A stretch of 64,000 nucleotides of DNA from Haemophilus influenzae. Its GTDB lineage: Bacteria > Pseudomonadota > Gammaproteobacteria > Enterobacterales > Pasteurellaceae. The notes under the pieces were generated by a model. That model searched no databases, was not told the origin of the DNA, and saw nothing but the letters and a program-made list of their open reading frames with translations. Of the stretch, positions 8,207-16,488 are shown piece after piece. The DNA is taken from the NCBI RefSeq assembly GCF_900475755.1, contig NZ_LS483411.1, positions 496,001 to 560,000 of the forward strand. Direction: 5' to 3'. The number at the start of each line of letters is the position of its first letter. Position 1 is the stretch's first letter. The translations under genes and the position numbers were made by a program.

Positions 8207-9151
8207 TTATTTAATTTCTACCGCATATTCTTTCAACGCTAAGGCTTTTGGAATTAAGCCTTTTTGTTGCATAAATTCTGCCATTTGTTGATAACGTTTA
8301 ACGTCTAATTGGCGAGGTTTATTGGCTAAGAAGGGGAGCGTGTCTTTCCACGCTAGTTGGTTTAATGGCGTGTTGAGTTCGTTCGGTTTATAGCTTACAA
8401 AGGCTTGCCACGCTTCATTGGGGTGAGCTTGCAGATAGTCGGTGGCTTGTTCAAGTGCGGTTAAAAATGCAGATGTTTTTTTATCTGTTATGCTGTTTTT
8501 ATTGGTAACTAAAATCAATTCATCATAAGCAGGCACGCCATATTGTTCAGGGAAGAATGCGATACCTTCTTGCTTTTCTAAAGCAAGCTGATTGAGTTCA
8601 AAATTACGAAATGCACCAATCACAGCATCCACTTGTCCAGTTAAAAGAGAGGGCGAAAGCGACCAATTTACATTCACTAATTCCACATCTTTATTGCTTA
8701 AACCAATAGAATGAAGCATTGTATCAAGCAATCTATCTTCAAAACCGCTGACAGAATACCCCACTTTTTTACCTTTTAAATCAGCAAGGCTTTTCAAATT
8801 GCTCTTTTTTAGTACCACTACGCTATTTAATGGATTTGAAATCAGTGAACCCACTCGCACTAAAGGTAAGCCTTCTGCCACTTGTTGATAAAGCTGAGGT
8901 TGATAACTCACGGCTAAATCAACTTTTCCTGCCGCCGCTAATTTCGGCGGTAATGCGGGATCAGCAGGTTCGATAATTTCAACCTCAAGGTTATTTTTTT
9001 CAAAAAAGCCTTTTTGTTGAGCCACAATAATGGCAGCGTGATCGGGGTTTACATACCAATCTAGCATTATGCTGATTTTCTCCTTTGCCAAGCTAGGAAG
9101 CGTGAGCATTAGCCCCATTACAAAGCTGAAATAACGGATGATTGTCTTCAT
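8207..9151 (-). CDS. thiY: thiamin-pyrimidine ABC transporter substrate-binding protein
   Basis: A 314-residue NMT1/THI5-like periplasmic binding protein. The first 22 residues form a signal peptide ending SLA, followed by the fold start ISIMLDWYVNPDHAA. Family members bind formyl-aminopyrimidine or HMP-like precursors. The start at 9151 is set by AAAGGAG; the ORF's upstream extension to 9211 lacks a signal peptide at its end. An uptake signal lies inside the gene at 8453. Lipidation is not predicted, since no lipobox cysteine is visible. Confidence 0.88.
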   Translation of the reverse strand: MKTIIRYFSFVMGLMLTLPSLAKEKISIMLDWYVNPDHAAIIVAQQKGFFEKNNLEVEIIEPADPALPPKLAAAGKVDLAVSYQPQLYQQVAEGLPLVRVGSLISNPLNSVVVLKKSNLKSLADLKGKKVGYSVSGFEDRLLDTMLHSIGLSNKDVELVNVNWSLSPSLLTGQVDAVIGAFRNFELNQLALEKQEGIAFFPEQYGVPAYDELILVTNKNSITDKKTSAFLTALEQATDYLQAHPNEAWQAFVSYKPNELNTPLNQLAWKDTLPFLANKPRQLDVKRYQQMAEFMQQKGLIPKALALKEYAVEIK

Positions 9152-9173
9152 TTTTTTCTCCTTTAATGAAAAG

Positions 9174-9911
9174 TTAAACAGACCAAATAAAACGGTGTAA
9201 TAGCCTATCAATACTGAAATATAAACAGAGTGAAATTGACACTAAAATCAGTAAGGCAGCAAACATTAAATCGACTTGCATTCGGGCATTGGCGTGAATC
9301 ATCAAATACCCCAACCCTTCAGACGAACCTACCCATTCGCCTACCACCGCACCAATCGGGGCAACCGAAACCGCAATTCGCAAGCCCGAAGCAAAAGCAG
9401 GTAAAGCCGCAGGTAATCGCACTTTAAGTAATAAACGCAAGGGGGAAATGTTAAAGGTTTTCGCCAGATCGAGCCACGCTTGCGGGGCGTTGCGTAGTCC
9501 ATCATAACAAGCTGCCGTGACGGGGAAGTAGATAATCAGCACCGACATCACAATTTTGGATGCCATTCCATAGCCAAACCACAACACCAACAACGGTGCG
9601 ATAGCAAACACAGGAATCGCTTGCGAAATGACCAAAATCGGCAATAACACGGCAGAAATTTGACGAGAAAATGAGAGCAACAACGCCGAAATCAACCCAA
9701 ACAGAAAGCCTAACAACAGTCCTAAGCAGATTTCTAACAACGTGACTTGCGTATGCTGCCAAAGCAGCTCAGCGTGTGTGAACAACTGCTGCCCTACAGC
9801 TTGCGGTGAGGGAAAAATGTAGTGTGGAAAGCTGCCCAAGGTTGCAACCATTTGCCAGAGCATCAACAACATGCCTACAATTAAAAGCGGTTTAAGTAGG
9901 CGAATTTTCAT
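9174..9911 (-). CDS. thiX: thiamin-pyrimidine ABC transporter permease
   Basis: A 245-residue inner-membrane permease of the BPD_transp_1 family with about six membrane segments. An EAA-type loop is visible (NAPQAWLDLAKTFNISPLRL). The start at 9911 overlaps the ATPase stop by four bases (ATGA), which argues against the longer ORF start at 9956. It works with ThiY and ThiZ to import a thiamin pyrimidine precursor. Confidence 0.9.
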   Translation of the reverse strand: MKIRLLKPLLIVGMLLMLWQMVATLGSFPHYIFPSPQAVGQQLFTHAELLWQHTQVTLLEICLGLLLGFLFGLISALLLSFSRQISAVLLPILVISQAIPVFAIAPLLVLWFGYGMASKIVMSVLIIYFPVTAACYDGLRNAPQAWLDLAKTFNISPLRLLLKVRLPAALPAFASGLRIAVSVAPIGAVVGEWVGSSEGLGYLMIHANARMQVDLMFAALLILVSISLCLYFSIDRLLHRFIWSV

Positions 9912-10630
9912 TGTTCGCCCCCTAATTCTCTCAATAATTGCTGCTGCAACGCCCATAAATTGGCTTGATGCAACTCACGCGGAGCGTTCCCTTCGGGAAG
10001 AATTACCTCCGACAATGCTGTTTGATGAGTCTCAGGCGAACGCAACACAAAAATTCGATGGCTTAGTCGCAACGCCTCTTGCGGATCGTGGGTCACGAGC
10101 AGCACTGATTTATCTTCGAGCAGTTCAAAGGCTAAACCTTGAAGTTGATGGCGACTGATGGCATCAAGAGCGGAAAAAGGCTCATCTAGCAAAATCAAAT
10201 CTACCTCTTGCATTAAGGTGCGTGCCAAGGCAACCCGCTGTTTTTGCCCGCCTGAAAGTTGCGAACAAGGCTTGTGCCAATGTGCTGCCATTCCCACTTT
10301 TTCAAGCAACATTTTAGCTTTTTCAGTGGTTTTTGCAGATTTTCGTCCAAATAAGACCGCTTGCAATTGTACGTTATCGACAATTGATAGCCACGGATAA
10401 AGCGTCTCTTTTTGAGGCATCCACGCAATGCGAATTTTCGGTTCAAATAGGATTTTTCCCTGCACCACGCCTTGCGTTTCAATGCCCGACAGTAGTCGCA
10501 AAAGTGTCGATTTCCCCACGCCTGAACTGCCCAACAAGCTTACCCATTCGTTCGGCAACAGGGTTAAATTAAGATGCTCAAATAACGTTTGCCCATTAAA
10601 GGCAAGACTCAAATCTTGAATACGCACCAT
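9908..10630 (-). CDS. thiZ: thiamin-pyrimidine ABC transporter ATP-binding protein
   Basis: A 240-residue ABC ATPase with Walker A GSSGVGKST, signature LSGGQKQRVALARTL, Walker B LILLDEPFSALD and the switch histidine LLVTHD. It is the first gene of the thiamin operon and energises ThiX. I chose the ATG at 10630 (GAGG six bases upstream); the ATG at 10642 is also in frame. The 5' leader carries a TPP riboswitch. Confidence 0.9.
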   Translation of the reverse strand: MVRIQDLSLAFNGQTLFEHLNLTLLPNEWVSLLGSSGVGKSTLLRLLSGIETQGVVQGKILFEPKIRIAWMPQKETLYPWLSIVDNVQLQAVLFGRKSAKTTEKAKMLLEKVGMAAHWHKPCSQLSGGQKQRVALARTLMQEVDLILLDEPFSALDAISRHQLQGLAFELLEDKSVLLVTHDPQEALRLSHRIFVLRSPETHQTALSEVILPEGNAPRELHQANLWALQQQLLRELGGEQ

Positions 10631-10715
10631 CGCTCGCCTCAATGATTAAAGGGAATGCGTAATAAAAAGGAAAGGATAAGAAATGGAATGAAAAGAAAAT
10701 GGATTTATTGGCATA

Positions 10716-10792
10716 TTAGTTTCCTACGTCAGTGCTAACTGTTTCAGGTTCACGGGTATCATCTCAGCCTTTCGGCACCCCGACTAAAAGTG
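10716..10792 (-). promoter_or_regulatory. TPP riboswitch (THI element)
   Basis: On the minus strand the leader reads in order GGGGTGCC (10773-10780 region), CTGAGA (10762-10767), ACCCGTGAACCTG (10745-10757) and GACGTAGGAAA (about 10720-10730). These are the conserved core elements of the thiamin-pyrophosphate aptamer in the correct order and spacing. It controls the eight-gene salvage operon that starts at 10630. No clear terminator follows, so control is probably at translation initiation, with thiamin-pyrophosphate repressing. Confidence 0.95.
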
Positions 10793-10881
10793 GGAAAAAT
10801 TCTATACTGTAATGAAAAATAAAACAAGGCTGAATTTTATTTGCTTTGGTTTATGATTTTTTAGAAAAACTAAATTTATAA

Positions 10882-10919
10882 AAAATGCCTTTCCCATTTA
10901 TGAACGAAAAGGCATTTTT
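10882..10919 (-). terminator. rho-independent terminator of efp
   Basis: On the minus strand AAAAATGCCTTT pairs with AAAGGCATTTTT across a 15-base loop and is followed by T-rich sequence, about 80 bases after the efp stop. Confidence 0.8.
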
Positions 10920-10997
10920 ACCAAATGAATTTCAGTGCTTTTTATTACTGCAACATAATATATCGCAGAAATTAACCGCACTTTTTTATCTAAATGA

Positions 10998-11564
10998 TTA
11001 TTTTACGCGAGAGACGTATTCGCCAGAGCGGGTATCAACTCTGATAACTTCGCCGATTTGAACGAAAAGAGGAACTTTTACTACTGCGCCAGTGCTTAAT
11101 GTTGCTGGTTTACCGCCAGTACCTGCGGTATCGCCTTTTAAGCCTGGGTCTGTATCGACGATTTCTAATTCAACAAAGTTTGGTGGAGTAACAGTAATTG
11201 GTGCGCCGTTCCATAAAGTCACGATACAATCTGCTTGGTCTAATAACCATTTTTCTGCATCGCCTACAGCTTTTGCATCTGCAGAGTACTGTTCAAATGT
11301 TTCTGGGTGCATGAAGTACCAAAACGCATCGTCTTTGTATGAATAAGTTAAGTTAAGATCCATAACATCAGCCGCTTCAACTGAGGTGCCAGATTTAAAG
11401 TTTACGTCTAATACTTTGCCTGAAATTAATTTACGAATACGAGTACGAGTGAATGCTTGACCTTTACCTGGTTTTACAAATTCATTTTCAACGATTACAC
11501 AAGGCTCGCCGTCTTGCATAAATTTTAGACCCGGTTTGAAATCACTGGTAGTATATGTGGCCAT
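10998..11564 (-). CDS. efp: elongation factor P
   Basis: A 188-residue, three-domain factor that relieves ribosome stalling at proline runs. The modified lysine is Lys34 in KPGKGQAF. The presence of this lysine with a divergent epmB next door fits the beta-lysylation pathway; EpmA is not in this window. Full length for the family. The start at 11564 faces epmB across a 37-base gap, so the two promoters must overlap. Confidence 0.96.
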   Translation of the reverse strand: MATYTTSDFKPGLKFMQDGEPCVIVENEFVKPGKGQAFTRTRIRKLISGKVLDVNFKSGTSVEAADVMDLNLTYSYKDDAFWYFMHPETFEQYSADAKAVGDAEKWLLDQADCIVTLWNGAPITVTPPNFVELEIVDTDPGLKGDTAGTGGKPATLSTGAVVKVPLFVQIGEVIRVDTRSGEYVSRVK

Positions 11565-11601
11565 ATTTGAAATATCCTAAAAATGAGAGATGGTTTGAAA
11601 A

Positions 11602-12618
11602 GTGCGTATTTTAACCCAAGAACCCGTCATTAGAGAAGAACAAAATTGGCTCACAATTCTAAAAAATGCCATTTCAGATCCTAAATTGTTGCTAAAAGCC
11701 TTAAATTTACCAGAAGATGATTTTGAGCAATCCATTGCTGCGCGGAAACTTTTTCCCCTTCGCGTGCCACAACCTTTCATTGATAAAATGGAAAAAGGCA
11801 ATCCGCAAGATCCGCTTTTCTTGCAAGTGATGTGTTCTGATTTAGAGTTTGTACAAGCGGAAGGATTTAGTACAGATCCATTAGAAGAAAAAAATGCCAA
11901 TGCGGTGCCGAATATTCTTCATAAATATAGAAATCGCCTACTTTTTATGGCAAAAGGCGGTTGTGCAGTGAATTGTCGTTATTGTTTTCGCCGACATTTT
12001 CCTTACGATGAAAATCCAGGAAATAAAAAAAGCTGGCAGCTGGCATTAGATTACATTGCAGCGCATTCTGAAATTGAAGAAGTGATTTTTTCTGGTGGCG
12101 ATCCTTTAATGGCGAAAGATCACGAATTAGCGTGGCTAATAAAACATTTGGAAAACATACCGCACTTACAACGTTTGCGTATTCACACCCGTTTGCCTGT
12201 TGTCATTCCGCAACGAATTACTGATGAATTTTGCACTTTACTAGCAGAAACTCCTTTGCAGAAAGTTATGGTGACACACATTAATCATCCAAATGAAATT
12301 GATCAAGTTTTTACTAATGCGATGCAAAAATTAAATGCCGTGAATGTCACGCTTTTGAATCAATCTGTTTTGCTAAGAAGCGTGAATGATGATGCGCAAA
12401 TTCTAAAAATATTGAGCGATAAACTTTTTCAAACAGGAATTTTGCCTTATTACTTGCATTTGCTAGATAAAGTGCAAGGGGCGAGCCATTTTCTGATTAG
12501 CGATATTGAAGCTATGCAAATCTATAAAACCTTGCAATCTCTGACTTCTGGCTATCTTGTTCCTAAACTTGCACGAGAAATTGCGGGCGAGCCAAATAAG
12601 ACTTTATACGCAGAATAA
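11602..12618 (+). CDS. epmB: EF-P (R)-beta-lysine isomerase (lysine 2,3-aminomutase-like)
   Basis: A 338-residue radical-SAM, PLP-dependent enzyme. The CxxxCxxC iron-sulfur motif is in GGCAVNCRYCFRRHFPY, and SGGDPL is the SAM-binding GGE-like motif. It isomerises lysine to (R)-beta-lysine for attachment to Lys34 of EF-P by EpmA. Translation starts at GTG 11602; the nearest upstream in-frame ATG (11590) meets TGA two codons later. The adjacent efp supports the assignment. Confidence 0.93.
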   Translation: MRILTQEPVIREEQNWLTILKNAISDPKLLLKALNLPEDDFEQSIAARKLFPLRVPQPFIDKMEKGNPQDPLFLQVMCSDLEFVQAEGFSTDPLEEKNANAVPNILHKYRNRLLFMAKGGCAVNCRYCFRRHFPYDENPGNKKSWQLALDYIAAHSEIEEVIFSGGDPLMAKDHELAWLIKHLENIPHLQRLRIHTRLPVVIPQRITDEFCTLLAETPLQKVMVTHINHPNEIDQVFTNAMQKLNAVNVTLLNQSVLLRSVNDDAQILKILSDKLFQTGILPYYLHLLDKVQGASHFLISDIEAMQIYKTLQSLTSGYLVPKLAREIAGEPNKTLYAE

Positions 12619-12716
12619 GATCCGATAAAATACGCCTAATTTTCTCGCCGCACTTTTAGGTTTATCAATTTTGTGGCTAATTAATATGAATAAGAACAAG
12701 CATCAGGGGCAATCCA

Positions 12717-13919
12717 GTGAATTCTATGGATAAAAATGTACAATCATCCCAAAATGAATTAGATTTAGGGCTTAATCAAGCGGAGCCGATTACACCAAAG
12801 AAAACAATTCAGCCAAGTTCATCAATTTTAGGTAAAGCAAAAGGGTTGTTTACCAAAAAAAATCACGTGCAAACTAACTTTCAGCAACGTAAAGAACCCA
12901 CTTTTGGGCATACTCCTGCTCAAGAAAGCATACCTTTTATTTCTAGCGAAACATTGAGAACGGAACAAGAGCCTGTTCTTCAAACAAATTCCACAGAAGA
13001 AAATATTTCTGCGGTTGATGAAGAAATCAGTGCTGAAAATAATGCGGATGAAACCGTCGAAAAGGCTGAAAAACCTATTTTAGCCCAACCAGAAAAATGG
13101 AAAGTATTACAAGTATTGCCAGCAAAACATCGTCGTTTGTTTATGGCTATTTTTGTATTAGTTATTTTATTGATTATTTTCTTCGCATTAAAACCAAGTT
13201 CTGACACCGTTGAGTCTTTCACTCAATCTAACAGCAATGAAATTCCTGTGCAGTTCCAATCGTTAGATCAAAGTCAGCCAGTGGAAACCACGATTTTAGA
13301 TAATCCTCCTGCACAAAATCAAATGCCAAATGAAATGGCTGCGGCATCTGTTATGCCTATGCAACCAGTTCAAGCGGAACAGCCTCAAATGCAACCTGCA
13401 CAAACGCAAGCAGAACACCCAAAACCAACTGTGCCTGTTCAGCCGATGAAAAAAACGGTAGAGCCACAAGTTGTGCATAAAGATACCGCGAAAAAAGAAG
13501 TGAAAGTGGCGGAGAAAGCACAGGATCCATCAAAAGCAATGGAACAAAGCGTCGCTAAAACAGCAGGAAAAGCACCGATTGTTGAAGCCAAACCTGTTCA
13601 AGCTAAAAAAGAAAAGAAAGTTCAAATCGTTGATGCAAAACCTGTGAGTAAATCTACAGCCTCTCGCCTTTCAGCAAAAACATTAACTGTGCCGAAAGGT
13701 GTTTCGCTGATGCAAGTCTTCCGTGATAATCAACTTAATATTTCCGATGTAAACGCAATGAGCAAAGCAGCAGGGGCGGGCAATGTATTAAGTAGCTTTA
13801 AATCTGGCGATAAAGTAACGGTATCTGTGAATAATCAAGGGCGAGTAAATGAAATGCGTTTATCCAATGGTGCACGTTTTGTTCGTCAGTCTGATGGTTC
13901 TTATCAATATAAAAAATAA
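12717..13919 (+). CDS. oapA: opacity-associated protein A
   Basis: A 400-residue envelope protein. A cytoplasmic N-terminal third is followed by one membrane helix (LFMAIFVLVILLIIFFALKP, about residues 143-162), a long Q/P/A/K-rich periplasmic linker (about 180-310), and a C-terminal OapA/LysM-like domain (from TLTVPKGVSLMQVFRDNQLN). In H. influenzae OapA is linked to transparent colony form, epithelial attachment and nasopharyngeal colonisation; the domain suggests peptidoglycan binding. The start is GTG 12717 with AGGGG seven bases upstream; ATG 12726 is the alternative. The linker length is likely to vary between strains. Confidence 0.92.
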   Translation: MNSMDKNVQSSQNELDLGLNQAEPITPKKTIQPSSSILGKAKGLFTKKNHVQTNFQQRKEPTFGHTPAQESIPFISSETLRTEQEPVLQTNSTEENISAVDEEISAENNADETVEKAEKPILAQPEKWKVLQVLPAKHRRLFMAIFVLVILLIIFFALKPSSDTVESFTQSNSNEIPVQFQSLDQSQPVETTILDNPPAQNQMPNEMAAASVMPMQPVQAEQPQMQPAQTQAEHPKPTVPVQPMKKTVEPQVVHKDTAKKEVKVAEKAQDPSKAMEQSVAKTAGKAPIVEAKPVQAKKEKKVQIVDAKPVSKSTASRLSAKTLTVPKGVSLMQVFRDNQLNISDVNAMSKAAGAGNVLSSFKSGDKVTVSVNNQGRVNEMRLSNGARFVRQSDGSYQYKK

Positions 13920-13925
13920 TTTTTT

Positions 13926-13946
13926 GGGCGAGTAATCGCCTTTTTT
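13926..13946 (+). terminator. short hairpin and T-run after oapA
   Basis: GGCGA pairs with TCGCC across a four-base loop and is followed by six T, directly behind the oapA stop. oapB starts 32 bases later, so this may only reduce read-through. Confidence 0.6.
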
Positions 13947-13977
13947 CTTTTTAAGTTCTTTTCTCAAGGTAGGATTT

Positions 13978-14382
13978 ATGTTGAAAAAAACATCTCTTAT
14001 TTTTACCGCACTTTTGCTGGCTGGCTGTACGCAAAATACGAATGTGACAACGCCCCAAGCGCAAAAAATGCAAGTAGAAAAAGTGGATAAAGCCTTACAA
14101 AAAGGCGAAGCTGACCGATATTTATGTCAAGATGATAAAGTTGTTCGTGTTGTACACGCTACGCATAAAAAATACAAAAAAAATTTGCATTATGTCACTG
14201 TCACTTTTCAAGGCGTATCAGAAAAACTAACCTTAATGATTTCTGAACGTGGTAAAAATTACGCCAATATTCGTTGGATGTGGCAAGAGCGTGACGATTT
14301 TAGTACGCTAAAAACAAATCTTGGCGAAATTTTAGCGGTGCAATGTGTGTCACAAACAAGTGAACGCTTATCTGGACAATAA
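13978..14382 (+). CDS. oapB: opacity-associated protein B, lipoprotein
   Basis: A 134-residue lipoprotein. The signal peptide ends in the lipobox LLLAGC, giving a mature N-terminal Cys19 or so. The uptake signal ACCGCACTT (14005-14013) is built into the signal peptide, coding for part of TALLL. OapB is needed with OapA for the opacity phenotype in H. influenzae; its biochemical role is unknown to me. It lies two bases upstream of recO and is probably co-transcribed with it. Confidence 0.88.
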   Translation: MLKKTSLIFTALLLAGCTQNTNVTTPQAQKMQVEKVDKALQKGEADRYLCQDDKVVRVVHATHKKYKKNLHYVTVTFQGVSEKLTLMISERGKNYANIRWMWQERDDFSTLKTNLGEILAVQCVSQTSERLSGQ

Positions 14383-14384
14383 TC

Positions 14385-15095
14385 GTGCAAAGCGAACTTC
14401 AACGTGGTTTTGTTTTGCATCGCCGCCCTTACAGTGAAACGAGCTTATTGGTGGATTTATTCACTGAAGAAAGTGGGCGTTTAACAGTCATTGCAAAAGG
14501 GGCGCGTGCAAAGCGTTCATCTTGGAAGTCGGTCTTGCAACCTTTCACACCTTTATTGTTGCGTTGGACGGGAAAAAGCGCATTGAAAACCCTTACCAAA
14601 GCTGAACCTGCCGCAATTACACTTCCTTTACAACAAATCGCTCTTTATAGTGGCTTTTATGTAAATGAATTACTCACTCGTGTTATTGAGTCTGAAACGC
14701 CAAATCCTGCGCTATTTCAACATTATTTAAAATGCTTAACAGGCTTGGCAACGGAAAGCAACGTTGAGCCAACGTTGCGTCTTTTTGAATTTCAACTTTT
14801 ACAAATTCTTGGTTACGGCGTGGATTTTCTGCATTGTGCAGGTTCTGGCGAGCCTGTCGATTGCACAATGACATATCGTTATCGTGAGGAAAAAGGTTTC
14901 ATCGCGTCTTTAGTGAAAGATAATCTCACCTTTTACGGAAGAGATTTGTTAGCCTTTGAAGCCCTCGATTTTTCTGATGATGCGGTACGTCAAGCGGCAA
15001 AACGTTTTACTCGTATTGCACTGAAACCTTATCTTGGCGATAAACCGCTAAAAAGCCGAGAGTTATTCACTCAAAATATTTTACTTTTAAAATAA
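14385..15095 (+). CDS. recO: recombination mediator RecO
   Basis: A 236-residue protein with the RecO N-terminal OB-fold pattern ([20 protein letters not shown], then [13 protein letters not shown]). It acts with RecR to load RecA on SSB-coated gaps. Start is GTG at 14385, two bases after oapB. The stop overlaps the rlmD start by one base (TAATG). Confidence 0.93.
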   Translation: MQSELQRGFVLHRRPYSETSLLVDLFTEESGRLTVIAKGARAKRSSWKSVLQPFTPLLLRWTGKSALKTLTKAEPAAITLPLQQIALYSGFYVNELLTRVIESETPNPALFQHYLKCLTGLATESNVEPTLRLFEFQLLQILGYGVDFLHCAGSGEPVDCTMTYRYREEKGFIASLVKDNLTFYGRDLLAFEALDFSDDAVRQAAKRFTRIALKPYLGDKPLKSRELFTQNILLLK

Positions 15096-16411
15096 TGGTT
15101 CTTCTTTATACCCCAAAGCAAAAAACAAAAAATGTTCAAACCATTACGGCGGATATTCTTGATTTAGATTATCAAGGTTTAGGCGTGGCGAAAATTAATG
15201 GTAAAACTTGGTTTATTGAAAATGCACTTCCGTACGAAAAAGTGGAATGTCGTATTTTGGAAGATAAACGCCAATATGGACACGCCATTGCAAAAAAATG
15301 GCGAGTAAAAAGCCCTGAACGTTTAGCACCAAAATGTGCTCATTTTATGCGTTGTGGTGGTTGCCAAGGGCAGCATATTCCTATTGAAATGCAGAGAAAA
15401 GCGAAAGAATCTGCATTGTTTAAACGATTAAGCAAATTACAGTCAGAACCGATTTCATTCCAACCTATGATTTGTGGCGACGCTTGGGCGTATCGTCGTC
15501 GTGTGCGTTTGAGTTTATGGTTTAATCCAAACACAAAACAAATCGACATGGGATTTCGTCAGAAAAATGCTAACGATTTAATACCCGTTCAATCTTGCGA
15601 AGTGGCTGAACCTGCAATTAATTGTTTACTGCCTAAATTAACCGCACTTTTAGGACAATTTTCTGCACCGAAACAGTTGGGGCATATTGAACTTGTGGCT
15701 GCCGATAATGGAGTCGCAATGTTGTTACGTTACACTAAAAACCTTGCGGAAATTGACCGCACTTTATTGCTCAAATTTGCTGAACAAAAAAAGTTAATGC
15801 TGTTTTTACAAAGCGACAAAGGCATTGAACAAAACTATGGCGATGCACCTTATTATCAATTTTCTGATGGCATAAAATTACATTTTGATATTCGTGATTT
15901 TATCCAAGTAAATCGTGCATTAAATGAACGTATGGTGAATACAGCCTTGGATTGGCTTGAATTGAGCCAACAAGATTGTGTGCTAGATTTATTTTGCGGT
16001 ATGGGAAATTTTACGCTGCCTCTTGCCAAACGCGTAAAAAGTGCGGTAGGAATTGAAGGCGTTTTTGAAATGGTGCAAAAAGCGGCACAAAATGCCACAA
16101 GAAACCAAATCAAAAATATTGAATTTTTCCAAGCGGATCTTGACCAATCCTTTGTTGAACAACCTTGGGCTAATCAGTCGTTCAATAAAATTTTGCTTGA
16201 TCCTCCACGCAGCGGCGCAGCTTTTGCGTTAAATGCGTTGTGCGAGTTGAAAGCAGAGAAAATTTTATATGTGTCTTGTAATCCCACAACATTGGTGCGT
16301 GATGCGGAAATTTTACGTGATTTTGGCTACAAGATTGAAAAAAGCTCAGTAATAGATATGTTTCCGCACACAGGGCATTTGGAATCAATAACCTTATTCA
16401 CTACAAAATAA
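15095..16411 (+). CDS. rlmD: 23S rRNA (uracil-1939-C5)-methyltransferase
   Basis: A 438-residue RumA/RlmD enzyme. An N-terminal TRAM domain (about 10-70) is followed by a 4Fe-4S cluster site (CAHFMRCGGC plus a later Cys in QSCEVAE), the SAM motif LDLFCGMGNFTLPLA, and the catalytic-cysteine motif YVSCNPTTLVRD. It methylates U1939 of 23S rRNA. Translation is coupled to recO through a one-base overlap. Three uptake signals fall inside the gene. Confidence 0.94.
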   Translation: MVLLYTPKQKTKNVQTITADILDLDYQGLGVAKINGKTWFIENALPYEKVECRILEDKRQYGHAIAKKWRVKSPERLAPKCAHFMRCGGCQGQHIPIEMQRKAKESALFKRLSKLQSEPISFQPMICGDAWAYRRRVRLSLWFNPNTKQIDMGFRQKNANDLIPVQSCEVAEPAINCLLPKLTALLGQFSAPKQLGHIELVAADNGVAMLLRYTKNLAEIDRTLLLKFAEQKKLMLFLQSDKGIEQNYGDAPYYQFSDGIKLHFDIRDFIQVNRALNERMVNTALDWLELSQQDCVLDLFCGMGNFTLPLAKRVKSAVGIEGVFEMVQKAAQNATRNQIKNIEFFQADLDQSFVEQPWANQSFNKILLDPPRSGAAFALNALCELKAEKILYVSCNPTTLVRDAEILRDFGYKIEKSSVIDMFPHTGHLESITLFTTK

Positions 16412-16488
16412 CTCGGTTATTCGGTACAATCTCAACCCAAAATAAAAGTGGCAGGAAGCGACTTTCTTTTCATTAACAAGGGGGTGTT

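Larger units (their letters stand above)
10631..10997. other. intergenic region between thiZ and efp
   Basis: This 367-base gap holds the thiZ leader with a short in-frame reading frame (10646-10714), the TPP aptamer, the thi promoter region (about 10795-10860, not resolved), the efp terminator and one uptake signal near 10976. No other gene is visible. Confidence 0.7.

Noticed and set aside
13296..13539. Minus-strand frames opposite the oapA linker
   Set aside because: They arise from the low-complexity Q/P/A/K-rich coding sequence on the plus strand.
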